Assembly (NCBI GenBank): GCA_002337145.1
Contig: DDFK01000002.1
Location: 248,001 to 312,000, forward strand
From: Chitinophagaceae bacterium UBA1930
Lineage (GTDB): Bacteria; Bacteroidota; Bacteroidia; Chitinophagales; Chitinophagaceae
Length of the DNA stretch: 64,000 bases
Reading direction: 5' to 3'
Shown here: positions 32,869 to 40,821 of the stretch, in pieces
Layout of the letters: each line of letters opens with the position of its first letter
Numbering within the stretch: position 1 is the stretch's first letter
Notes under the pieces: model-generated
Told to the model about the DNA's origin: nothing
What the model saw: the letters and a program-made list of their open reading frames with translations, nothing else
Database searches by the model: none
Program-made: the position numbers and the translations under genes

Positions 32869-33303
32869 TTAGGTCAAACCTATCACTGCGATATATTTAT
32901 ATCTGTCATGTCCTCTGCTACCATTTATAAGGCTTTTCCATTTTAACTTAATCTCTCCATCTTTTCTTATCCGTCCTTTATATTTGATAATTCCAATCAT
33001 GCTCTTTGTCGAAAAAAATATTCTTCTACCTTTTATCTGAAAGTCACCCTTGCCGACTTGGTCAGCATTAATATTAAACCAACCTTTTAATTCGCTTGTA
33101 GTTCCTTCACAGTCTGTACCGACACTAATAACTTTTCCGTCCGAATAAAATCTCAAATAATCTTGGCTTCCCTCGTCGTCCCCTTTTTCTGTATAACAGT
33201 CAGTTTGATAGTATCCGTCAAACTTCAATAAAGTTTTTTTGTCACTTTGCCCAAAAGATGAAAGCGAATAAAGTAGAGTTAGTAACAGAATTAAGGTTTT
33301 CAT
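32869..33303 (-). CDS. Hypothetical secreted protein of the AT-rich island
   Basis: The 144-residue product begins MKTLILLLTLLYSLSSFGQ, a clear signal peptide. The mature part appears all-beta: LLKFDGYYQTDCYTEKGDD, YLRFYSDGKVISVGT, LKGWFNINADQVGKGDFQIKG, MIGIIKYKGRIRKDGEIKLKW. The alternation of short strands with G-rich turns is like a small lipocalin or beta-barrel, with two cysteines (in DCYTEK and TDCEGT) that could form a disulfide. I recognise no family. Its AT-rich codon use matches the NADAR gene downstream, and the two may have arrived together. Confidence 0.6.
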   Translation of the reverse strand: MKTLILLLTLLYSLSSFGQSDKKTLLKFDGYYQTDCYTEKGDDEGSQDYLRFYSDGKVISVGTDCEGTTSELKGWFNINADQVGKGDFQIKGRRIFFSTKSMIGIIKYKGRIRKDGEIKLKWKSLINGSRGHDRYKYIAVIGLT

Positions 33304-33709
33304 ATGTCAGTTAATAAAACGCATTTTAAATCTGTCGTTATTATGTTTTTGCTTTATGAATGGCGAAGTCTCTTAAAATTGCAACTTACTTTAAAATATA
33401 CGAAAGCTTACCATTTCAAGAAGTTTAAACTCTTTTTTTATAATGTATTTATACGTACAAATATTATATAAGTGAATACACAAAATACGCACACTCGTGT
33501 TTTGTGTATTTTTATTTAGTCTCCTTTTAAATAGGCAAACAATGCCAATAAAAAATATACGGGCCTTCAAATTACCCAGTGGAGAGCATGATAGAAAGGT
33601 CGTTATTTAGATTGGATAAAGATGTTGTTGCGAAGGCTGCAATGGCTAGAATTTCTGAAAAGAACAAGTTACACTTTGCCCAATACACTTAATTGTATTT
33701 TACTGCAGG
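33304..33709. other. Gap with inverted repeat and small ORFs
   Basis: Arms AATACACAAAA (33475-33485) and TTTTGTGTATT (33500-33510) form an 11-bp inverted repeat followed by T-rich sequence. At 33590-33694 a 34-codon ORF (MIERSLFRLDKDVVAKAAMA...) resembles the start of a ribbon-helix-helix antitoxin-like protein but stops early. A 22-codon ORF at 33541 overlaps it. Nothing here is a firm gene. Confidence 0.35.
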
Positions 33710-34201
33710 TTACAACAAATCTTTACTCGTAAAACTCAACGGCAACAAGGAATTTGCTTTTTCTACTACATATACTTTGCCCTCAAAGCCGCCCAATATT
33801 AAACGGATGGGTTGGCCAACACGTCCTTCATACTCAACCAAACTTTGCCTGCACATGCCGCAGGGCGAAATAGGGTGGCTACTGTCGCTATTCTGGTTAT
33901 GGTTATGGTAGGTAATGGCCATGGTATTAATGGCAATTTTTGGATACAGGGAAGCTGCGGTTGCCAATAAGGCCCGCTCTGCACAAAGTGTTACGGGGTA
34001 GCTTGCATTTTCCTGGTTGGTACCGCTTACTATTTTGCCATTGGCAAGTTGGGCAACTGCACCAACAAAAAAATTGGAGTAGGGGGCGTAGGCATTTTCG
34101 GCAATATCCCTTGCCTGTTGTAAAAGGGCTCCGTCTTCCTTATTCAGATCATCAATAGAATTGTACACCTCAAATTCAAAACTGTACTGCTCACTATTCA
34201 T
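33710..34201 (-). CDS. cdd: Cytidine deaminase
   Basis: The ATG at 34201 gives 163 residues; the in-frame extension to 34258 would run through the lepB terminator. Zinc-binding motifs are intact: TLCAERALLAT (C-A-E with the catalytic glutamate) and PCGMCRQSLVEY. AYAPYSNFFVGA is the usual substrate-binding stretch. The enzyme deaminates cytidine and deoxycytidine for pyrimidine salvage. The N-terminal 20 residues (MNSEQYSFEFEVYNSIDDL) extend beyond the minimal tetrameric form, as usual in Bacteroidota. The gene begins 27 bases after the lepB terminator. Confidence 0.93.
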   Translation of the reverse strand: MNSEQYSFEFEVYNSIDDLNKEDGALLQQARDIAENAYAPYSNFFVGAVAQLANGKIVSGTNQENASYPVTLCAERALLATAASLYPKIAINTMAITYHNHNQNSDSSHPISPCGMCRQSLVEYEGRVGQPIRLILGGFEGKVYVVEKANSLLPLSFTSKDLL

Positions 34202-34227
34202 AAACAAAACATTAGTTAGATAAAAAA

Positions 34228-34254
34228 GTCCCCACAAATTGTACTTGTGGGGAC
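34228..34254 (-). terminator. lepB terminator
   Basis: GTCCCCACAA (34228-34237) and TTGTGGGGAC (34245-34254) form a 10-bp stem; on the minus strand it is followed by TTTTTT. Confidence 0.8.
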
Positions 34255-34283
34255 CCATTGTTTTTTATGGCAACTAAAGATAG

Positions 34284-35789
34284 TTATTTAATTGATTTAA
34301 ACAAACGCTTCCAACGTGGGCCTTTGTCGTAACTGAACCATATAAGCGATGCTTTGCCAACAACGTGTGTTTCGGGTACAAAGCCCCAAAAGCGGCTGTC
34401 TTGGCTACGGTGGCGGTTGTCGCCCATCATCCAATAATAATTGTACTTGCAGGTATAAGTGGTTGTTTCTTGTCCATTGATGATGAACTTGCCATTTGCT
34501 TCTTCCAGCTTATTGCCTTCGTACACACTGATAAGCCTACGATAAATGGCAATATTTTCTGATGTAAGGTTCAAGGTTTCCCCTTTCTTTGGTATGCGGA
34601 AACCAGTGCCGCCAAAATTGTCCCTTGTCCAGTTTCTTGATAGTTCGGTTTGTGGGAATACCGGGTCGCCAGCCGGATACAAAGCCGGTCTTGCTACAGT
34701 ACCTAAGTATTTTTCTAGTTTTTGTTTGTCTTCCAAAGTCGTGTTCAATACAATACAGCCAGAGTCGGGTTTTATTTCTGAACCATCGTTGGTTATATGA
34801 CAGCCGAGGCTTTCATTGATTTCATCCACGTTGACAGACTTGCCGTTGGTAGGGAAATTGTATTCAATCTGTGCATCTTTTGGCCAAGAAGCAACTGCAC
34901 CATTTACATACAATATACCCTCCTTTACATAAATCATATCGCCACCTTCGGCAACGCATCTTTTAATATAGTTATCGGTTTTGTCGTAAGGGTGCACCAG
35001 AATCGGGAACTGATCAAACAAAGCTTCTCTGTTGCCCTTGAATTCAGGCGATCTCAACACATCGTAATAAGGGTTCTTGCTACCATAGCCCGGAAGGTTG
35101 ATGATGGTATCGCCTGCCGGGAAATTGAATACCACCACATCGTTTCTTTTAACGGGTGTATAGCCCGGTAAACGTTTATACGGTATCTGTATCCATTTTA
35201 AATAGGAGGGCGTTGTTTCGCTAAAAGGCATGGTGTTGTGCACAAAAGGAAAACTCAATGGTGTTGTGGGTATGCGGGGGCCGTAAGACATTTTGTTCAC
35301 GAACAAAAAGTCGTTTACCAGCAATGTCTTTTCCATACTTTCCGATGGAATGACATAGGCTTCAAAAACAAAGCTCCTGATGATGGTTGCAGCTACCACG
35401 GCAAACACACCAGCATCAATCCACTCACGGGAAGTTGGCTTTTTGTACCGTTTGAATACTTCCTCGCCACCCCATCTTGTATCGTTGGAGAAACCTATAT
35501 ATGGCAAATAGATAAAGGGTACAAAAACCAATAATGTATGATGTATGAAATTGGTCTTGCCAAAATGCATCACAAAAATGATGGTAATCCATATAGTGAT
35601 GAACTGCCCGGCAATCGGTATCAGTTGCAGCCAGAACCAGAATTTGGGCAACTTGCATTTTTCTACAATGATCCAGGTATTATAGAATGGTACCAAGGCC
35701 TTCCATGGTTCAACACCCATTTTCTTAAACAGGCCATACATGCCAACATGCCAACCAATAATACCTATGATGAACAGAATCAATCCCAT
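34284..35789 (-). CDS. lepB: Signal peptidase I with extended N-terminal membrane domain
   Basis: The ATG at 35789 gives 501 residues, far longer than the usual 200-350. The first 120 residues carry several membrane helices (DUF5684-like, PWKALVPFYNTWIIVEKC), then a TM helix leads into the catalytic domain. The serine is S151 in IPSESMEKTLL, the lysine K276 in NYIKRCVAEGGDMIYVK, and the box E motif GDNRHRSQDSRFWGFVP lies near residue 470. A large insertion (about 290-440) separates the lysine from box E. It removes signal peptides of exported proteins. An inverted repeat lies just upstream of a -7 box. Confidence 0.92.
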   Translation of the reverse strand: MGLILFIIGIIGWHVGMYGLFKKMGVEPWKALVPFYNTWIIVEKCKLPKFWFWLQLIPIAGQFITIWITIIFVMHFGKTNFIHHTLLVFVPFIYLPYIGFSNDTRWGGEEVFKRYKKPTSREWIDAGVFAVVAATIIRSFVFEAYVIPSESMEKTLLVNDFLFVNKMSYGPRIPTTPLSFPFVHNTMPFSETTPSYLKWIQIPYKRLPGYTPVKRNDVVVFNFPAGDTIINLPGYGSKNPYYDVLRSPEFKGNREALFDQFPILVHPYDKTDNYIKRCVAEGGDMIYVKEGILYVNGAVASWPKDAQIEYNFPTNGKSVNVDEINESLGCHITNDGSEIKPDSGCIVLNTTLEDKQKLEKYLGTVARPALYPAGDPVFPQTELSRNWTRDNFGGTGFRIPKKGETLNLTSENIAIYRRLISVYEGNKLEEANGKFIINGQETTTYTCKYNYYWMMGDNRHRSQDSRFWGFVPETHVVGKASLIWFSYDKGPRWKRLFKSIK

Positions 35790-35811
35790 AAAATTGTTTT
35801 TAAAGACGGGC

Positions 35812-35844
35812 AAAAATAGGGCTATACAGGTATTTATCTGTATA
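35812..35844 (-). promoter_or_regulatory. Putative lepB promoter -7 box with upstream inverted repeat
   Basis: On the minus strand TATTTTTG (35819-35812) matches TAnnTTTG. Four bases upstream, TATACAG (35823-35829) and CTGTATA (35838-35844) form a seven-base inverted repeat in the position of the -33 element; no TTG is present. The leader would be about 20 bases. Confidence 0.35.
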
Positions 35845-35942
35845 ACCATTGCTTTAATTGATATGGTGAGTAACCGTAAAGCAGTTTTTATTACAGTGCA
35901 ACTGTGAAATTTGATGAAACATGGACAGATACATCAATAAAA

Positions 35943-35968
35943 AGGCGGCCCTTTTTACGGGGCCGCCT
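35943..35968 (-). terminator. Terminator of the cold-shock gene
   Basis: AGGCGGCCC (35943-35951) and GGGCCGCCT (35960-35968), followed on the minus strand by TTTTT. It lies about 140 bases after the csp stop, leaving a long 3' untranslated region. Confidence 0.75.
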
Positions 35969-36110
35969 GTGAATTAGGTGCTGATTCTGGCTACAAGCAA
36001 TAATGCAACCAATTGTAGAGAAGGTGTGCAAACTGGTAATCTTTCAACTGCCAGTTATTAAAAAACTTATCTGTTAATTGTTGAAATTATGTTTAAACCG
36101 TATTGAAGAA

Positions 36111-36308
36111 CTAGCTGATTTTTTTAACCCTAACTGCTGTTGGGCCTTTGCGGCCTTCTTCGACTTCGAATTCTACTTTGTCGTTCTCGCCTATGGTAGT
36201 ACCGCTGCTCAAGCCTGTAACGTGAACGAAAACCTCGTTGCCAGTATCTGCTTTGATGAATCCGAAACCTTTTGTTTCATTGAAAAATTTTACTGTACCT
36301 GTTGCCAT
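36111..36308 (-). CDS. Cold-shock domain protein
   Basis: The 65-residue protein is a single cold-shock domain: MATGTVKFFNETKGFGFIK (RNP1 KGFGFI), then NEVFVHVTGL (RNP2 VFVHV) and a C-terminal GPTAVRVKKI. It binds single-stranded RNA or DNA and melts secondary structure. Length and motifs are canonical. A possible promoter (TTG, 21 bases, TATTTTTA) lies in the 50 bases between it and the response regulator gene upstream, so it may have its own transcript. Confidence 0.95.
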   Translation of the reverse strand: MATGTVKFFNETKGFGFIKADTGNEVFVHVTGLSSGTTIGENDKVEFEVEEGRKGPTAVRVKKIS

Positions 36309-36361
36309 GATATATTTTGTTTTTATAAAAATAGCCTAAAAAGTTGAAATAAGGCAATAGT

Positions 36362-37522
36362 TTATTTTGGCAGCACATAATTGACCACATCTTCCTGCGT
36401 AATGCTTTTGCCCGAAAGTATAATCAAACGCTCCACCACATTCCGCAGTTCACGGATATTGCCCGTCCAGTTATGTTGCTGCAAAGCCTCAACTGCCTTG
36501 GTCTCAATTGTTTTGGGGCTCTGGCCATACTCATCAGCAATGTCCTGTAAAAACTTGGTTACCAATAAAGGTATATCGTCCTTGCGTTCGTTTAAACTGG
36601 GCACATGTATCAGTATCACACCTAAACGGTGATACAGGTCCAGCCTGAAATTCTTCTCTTCCACTTCTTTCAACAGGTCCTTATTGGTAGCGGCCACCAC
36701 CCTAACATCCACGGCAATCTCCTTGTCGCCACCCACACGGGTAATTTTCCCCTCCTGTAAGGCTCGAAGCACTTTGGCTTGGGCAGACAGGCTCATGTCG
36801 CCAATTTCATCCAGGAACAACGTGCCGCCGTTGGCCTGTTCAAACTTGCCGATGCGTTGCTTGATGGCAGAAGTAAACGAACCTTTTTCATGACCGAACA
36901 GTTCGCTTTCTATCAGTTCGCTGGGTATGGCGGCACAGTTCACCTCAACAATAGATGCGGCAGAACGGTTGCTTTTTTCGTGCAGCCACCTGGCCACCAG
37001 TTCCTTACCACTGCCGTTTTCGCCTGTAATCAATACACGGGCATCGGTAGGGGCCACTTTTTCAATGGTTTCTTTTATCTTTTTAATGGCATCACTTTCG
37101 CCCACTATTTCCTGCACCTTGCTCACTTTGCGTTTCAGTACCTTGGTTTCCTTTACCAGCACATTTTTGTCTGTGGCATTGCGTATGGTAATCAGCAACC
37201 TGTTCAGGTCCGGCGGTTTCGATATATAGTCAAAAGCCCCCTTCTTCACTGCATCCACCGCAGTTTCAATATTGCCGTGGCCACTAATCATGATTACCGG
37301 AACTTCTGCATTCAACTCGTTTGCCTTGCTTAAAAATTCAATGCCATCCATTTTGGGCATTTTGATATCGCATAGCACTACATCATAGTTTGTGGAAGAG
37401 AATTTCTTCCAGCCTTCTTCGCCGTCTGCGGCTTCATCAACCTTATAGCCTTCGTTGCTGAGAATGTCTTTTAACACGTTACGAATGGAGCGTTCGTCAT
37501 CTATAATTAAAATATTGGGCAT
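36362..37522 (-). CDS. NtrC-like response regulator lacking a DNA-binding domain
   Basis: The 386-residue protein has a receiver domain (1-120) with acidic pocket D8-D9, phospho-acceptor D52, S80 and K102, followed by an AAA+ sigma-54 activation domain (about 138-365) with Walker A GENGSGKE at 167-174 and Walker B LFLDE at 235-239. The canonical GAFTGA loop appears as GSFTSA (214-219). The chain ends GKSITQEDVVNYVLPK, with no Fis-type helix-turn-helix. NtrC relatives normally run 440-480 residues and include this domain. It may activate in solution or bind DNA through a partner. No histidine kinase gene is adjacent. Confidence 0.9.
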   Translation of the reverse strand: MPNILIIDDERSIRNVLKDILSNEGYKVDEAADGEEGWKKFSSTNYDVVLCDIKMPKMDGIEFLSKANELNAEVPVIMISGHGNIETAVDAVKKGAFDYISKPPDLNRLLITIRNATDKNVLVKETKVLKRKVSKVQEIVGESDAIKKIKETIEKVAPTDARVLITGENGSGKELVARWLHEKSNRSAASIVEVNCAAIPSELIESELFGHEKGSFTSAIKQRIGKFEQANGGTLFLDEIGDMSLSAQAKVLRALQEGKITRVGGDKEIAVDVRVVAATNKDLLKEVEEKNFRLDLYHRLGVILIHVPSLNERKDDIPLLVTKFLQDIADEYGQSPKTIETKAVEALQQHNWTGNIRELRNVVERLIILSGKSITQEDVVNYVLPK

Positions 37523-37604
37523 TGATATATTGTTTGCCGCTAAGGTAAGGGTAAAGCAAATGATGGAATTAAACAGGAACAGTCATTGCTATGTATGATT
37601 GTTG

Positions 37605-38267
37605 TCAGTTGCCATTTTTCTCGGCACAAACAATTAAGGTCTGCACTGCCATAAACACGCCGCCGATTTCTTGTGGCGGCTCATCTTGTTCTATCACTGA
37701 GGTAACAGTAAAGCCATTGGATGTAAGCAAATCAGTAAGCTCGGTTTTGGAAAACAAAGTGAAACCATATTTTACAAAAGGGTAGTGCTGCATGGTTTCT
37801 TTTGGCCTGATGGCAATAAACAGCCTGCCCTTTGTTTGCAGTACCCTGCTTATTGCTGCCAGCGTTGCCGCATGGTCATCCCAAAAATAGAGTGTGTTTA
37901 TGGTAAATACTTTATTGAAAGTGCCGTCTTCAAAAGGCAATGCTGCCGCATCGCATAAATGGAAACTGGCCCTGTTTGCGGCAACAAAAGCTGCATTCAT
38001 GTTGTTGGCCGCTTCAATCATTGCAGCAGAAAAATCGCAACCGCAATATTTAACGGAATCGTCAACACTAAGAATATCCTTTACAAAAAAACCGTTGCCC
38101 ATACCTATTTCAAGTATATGGTCATGCTGGTTTACCTGCAGGGCATCAATGGTGTAACGGTTAATGTAGGCATTGCCCACATTCATTTTCTCACCCACCT
38201 GAATGGCATACTCGCCATGTGGTTGCCTAAGCTGGCCGGCAACATTTCTAAGTAATTCTTCATCCAT
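37605..38267 (-). CDS. Class I SAM-dependent methyltransferase
   Basis: The 220-residue protein has motif I ILEIGMGNGFFVKDIL, followed by CGCDFSAAMIEAANN and KVFTINTLYFWDD, matching small-molecule methyltransferases of the Methyltransf_11/25 type. The N-terminus MDEELLRNVAGQLRQPHGEYAIQVGEKMN is characteristic of a subgroup I cannot name further. Motif I has GMGNG rather than GCGTG. The substrate is unknown. It precedes the response regulator gene by about 80 bases on the same strand. Confidence 0.8.
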   Translation of the reverse strand: MDEELLRNVAGQLRQPHGEYAIQVGEKMNVGNAYINRYTIDALQVNQHDHILEIGMGNGFFVKDILSVDDSVKYCGCDFSAAMIEAANNMNAAFVAANRASFHLCDAAALPFEDGTFNKVFTINTLYFWDDHAATLAAISRVLQTKGRLFIAIRPKETMQHYPFVKYGFTLFSKTELTDLLTSNGFTVTSVIEQDEPPQEIGGVFMAVQTLIVCAEKNGN

Positions 38268-38305
38268 TGTGCAAGTGTTTTGTTACACAATAGTAATGGC
38301 TTTCT

Positions 38306-38878
38306 TTAATTTTTCAGCATAATGATCCAGTCCCAATCGGCCGGGTTGCCCACGCCAACACTGGGTGTATACAAGAACAGTTTAATAGTGGCAGTGGGAT
38401 TTGACAACAGGTACTGCCTAACTTTCACGATGTTCTGAACAGCCATCCAAATAGGCGTGTAATCATACGAATAATTGGATGGGTTGAAGATATTTTGGAA
38501 ACCCGCAGCCGGCGTTACCACATCTGCAGTTACAACCCTGTCAAACTGGTTGGCAGGTAAAAGGTTCTGTGGAAAATGCATTTGCCCCAGGCCTATCCAA
38601 ACAATTGTTCCGCTAAAAAGCGGTTCATTCAGTTCCTGATAGGTAAGCTGTAGGCTACCAAAATCGCTGGGTGTAACGTATTGCTGGGATATGGTAAAAC
38701 TGGGGGCTGTATTTGTAAACACCAACTCCTTGCCGCTTTCAAAAGCATTGGTCAGGTAATCCACTTTCAATAATAAAACATTGTTGGTAGTGGTAATGGG
38801 CAGTATTGGGGCTGCCGTTTTTTTGCAGGATGCAAAGGCCAATATACTGGCAATGGCCGCAGGTAATATCCATTTCAT
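38306..38878 (-). CDS. Hypothetical lipoprotein
   Basis: The 190-residue product starts MKWILPAAIASILAFASCKK, a lipoprotein signal with the cysteine near residue 18. The mature part contains short beta-like segments (NNVLLLKVDYLTNAFESGKE and LQLTYQELNEPLFSGTIVWIG) and aromatic residues but no domain I recognise. Like many Bacteroidota lipoproteins it probably sits in the outer membrane. It may share a transcript with the methyltransferase gene 38 bases downstream. Confidence 0.6.
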   Translation of the reverse strand: MKWILPAAIASILAFASCKKTAAPILPITTTNNVLLLKVDYLTNAFESGKELVFTNTAPSFTISQQYVTPSDFGSLQLTYQELNEPLFSGTIVWIGLGQMHFPQNLLPANQFDRVVTADVVTPAAGFQNIFNPSNYSYDYTPIWMAVQNIVKVRQYLLSNPTATIKLFLYTPSVGVGNPADWDWIIMLKN

Positions 38879-39005
38879 GTTGCCTGGTTTAACCTAATTG
38901 ACAGGCCGATTGATGCAACCATTGCAAAAAATGCCCTTTTTTCTTTTTTAATCTATCTATTACAATCTGTTATTGAAGTTGGTTGTTGCTCTTTTTTCAT
39001 GGGCC

Positions 39006-39032
39006 TTGTTTAGCCTGTAACCCTTACTTTTG
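39006..39032 (+). promoter_or_regulatory. Promoter of the ABC-F gene
   Basis: TTG (39006-39008), 16 bases, then TACTTTTG (39025-39032), an exact TAnnTTTG. AAAGGAG lies about eight bases before the ATG at 39059, giving a leader near 20 bases. Confidence 0.6.
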
Positions 39033-39058
39033 CGGCAAAATTAAAGGAGCAAGCAAAC

Positions 39059-40684
39059 ATGTTAAGTGCAAGAAATATAACCCTGGCCTATGGCAAAAGG
39101 GTATTGTTTGATGAAGTGAACATCAACTTCATCAAAGGCAATTGTTATGGTGTAATTGGTGCAAACGGTGCGGGCAAATCCACTTTCCTAAAGATACTGA
39201 GCGGGGAGATAGAACCGAATAAAGGAAGCGTGGAAGTGGGCAAGGGCGAACGTATGAGCTTCTTGAAACAGAACCAGTTTGAATTTGATGAATACACGGT
39301 GCTGAACACGGTACTCTCTGGCCATAAAAAAATGATGGATGTGATGCAGGCCAAAGATGCCATTTACCTTGATCCCGAAGCTACCGAAGAAGACTATATG
39401 CGTGCCAGTGAACTGGAAGCGGAATTTGGCGAGATGGGCGGCTATACTGCAGAGAGTGATGCGGCTACTTTACTGGGCAGCCTGGGCGTAAAAGAAGAGT
39501 TCCACCAAAGTTTAATGAAAGACATTCCCGGTACTTTTAAAGTACGTGTGTTATTGGCACAGGCACTCTTTGGCAATCCTGATATACTGTTGCTGGATGA
39601 GCCTACCAACGGACTGGACATTGAAACAATTGGCTGGCTGGAAAACTTTTTGGCCGATTATGAAAACATTGTATTGGTAGTGAGCCACGACCGTCACTTT
39701 TTGGATACCGTATGTACACACGTGGCCGATGTGGACAGGGCCAAGATCAAAGTGTTTACAGGTAACTATACCTTCTGGTACGAAAGTAGCCAATTGGCCG
39801 CCAGACAGTTGAACGACAAGAATAAGAAGAACGAAGAAAAACGTGCGGCCTTGTTGGATTTCATTGCACGTTTCTCGGCCAATGCATCAAAGAGCAAGCA
39901 GGCTACCAGCCGTAAGAAGGCTTTGGAAAAACTGACCATCGAAGAAATTGAACCAAGCAACAGGAAATATCCGGGTATCATCTTTCAGCCATTGCGTGAG
40001 GTAGGCAATCAAATATTGAATATTGAAAACCTGAGCAAAAGTGTTGATGGCAGGAAGCTGTTTGACAAGGTTACTTTTAGTGTGAACAAAGGAGAGAAAA
40101 TTGCCTTTCTCAGCAGGGACCCTTTGGCCGTAACAAGCTTCTTTGAAATCATTAACGATAAGATGCAGGCAGATGGCGGAAAATTTGAGTGGGGCACTAC
40201 CATTACCAAGGCTTACCTGCCTTTGGAAAACCAGGAGTTCTTTACCGAAGGGCTGGGGTTGATGGATTGGTTGCGTCAATATGTACCACCGCACGTAACC
40301 GATGCCGATGAGCCTTTCTTGAGGGGCTTTTTGGGCAAGATGCTGTTTAGTGGCGACGATATTGCCAAAAAAACAAATGTGTTGAGCGGGGGCGAAAAAG
40401 TGCGTTGCATGGTTAGCCGTATGATGTTGCAGAACCCTAACCTGATTGTACTTGACCAGCCAACCAACCACTTGGACCTGGAGAGCATCCAGAGCTTCAA
40501 CGAAGGCTGCCAGACTTTCCCCGGCATTGTACTGCTTACATCGCATGACCATACGTTTATGCAGACTGTTGCCAATAGGATTATTGAACTGACGCCTAAA
40601 GGAATCATCGACCGTTTAATGACATTTGATGAATATTTGGAAGATAGCAGGGTTAAAGATTTGAAAGCAGAAATGTATGCCTAA
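39059..40684 (+). CDS. ABC-F family ATPase (YbiT/YkpA-like) with degenerate second ATP site
   Basis: The 541-residue protein has two ABC domains joined by a charged linker (about 240-300, the P-site tRNA interaction motif region), without membrane segments. Site I is intact: Walker A GANGAGKST (34-42), Walker B LLLDEPTNGLD with E181, and the partner signature LSGGEKVR in the second half. Site II is not: the second Walker A reads LSRDPLAVTSFF (V358 replaces the lysine), the second Walker B reads LDQPTNHLD (Q467 replaces the catalytic glutamate), and the first-half signature reads IPGTFKVR. ABC-F proteins act on the ribosome. A terminator follows at 40709. Confidence 0.9.
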   Translation: MLSARNITLAYGKRVLFDEVNINFIKGNCYGVIGANGAGKSTFLKILSGEIEPNKGSVEVGKGERMSFLKQNQFEFDEYTVLNTVLSGHKKMMDVMQAKDAIYLDPEATEEDYMRASELEAEFGEMGGYTAESDAATLLGSLGVKEEFHQSLMKDIPGTFKVRVLLAQALFGNPDILLLDEPTNGLDIETIGWLENFLADYENIVLVVSHDRHFLDTVCTHVADVDRAKIKVFTGNYTFWYESSQLAARQLNDKNKKNEEKRAALLDFIARFSANASKSKQATSRKKALEKLTIEEIEPSNRKYPGIIFQPLREVGNQILNIENLSKSVDGRKLFDKVTFSVNKGEKIAFLSRDPLAVTSFFEIINDKMQADGGKFEWGTTITKAYLPLENQEFFTEGLGLMDWLRQYVPPHVTDADEPFLRGFLGKMLFSGDDIAKKTNVLSGGEKVRCMVSRMMLQNPNLIVLDQPTNHLDLESIQSFNEGCQTFPGIVLLTSHDHTFMQTVANRIIELTPKGIIDRLMTFDEYLEDSRVKDLKAEMYA

Positions 40685-40708
40685 TCAATAAACATAAACT
40701 ATTTCCTT

Positions 40709-40736
40709 AATCCCAATTGCTTTGGTAATTGGGATT
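40709..40736 (+). terminator. Terminator of the ABC-F gene
   Basis: AATCCCAATT (40709-40718), loop of eight, AATTGGGATT (40727-40736), then TTCTG. Confidence 0.65.
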
Positions 40737-40821
40737 TTCTGTTGATGTACCCGTGAAATAGCTGACTCATTTTTTTCGTTTAGGAAATATAGAATTGAGG
40801 AATAAAGAAAATAAAAAGTAC

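Noticed and set aside
36779..37333. Open frame of 184 codons on the plus strand
   Set aside because: It is antisense to the response regulator, rich in F, H and Y, with no recognisable motif.
39887..40552. Open frame of 221 codons on the minus strand
   Set aside because: It is antisense to the ABC-F gene, which has clear motifs over the same bases.
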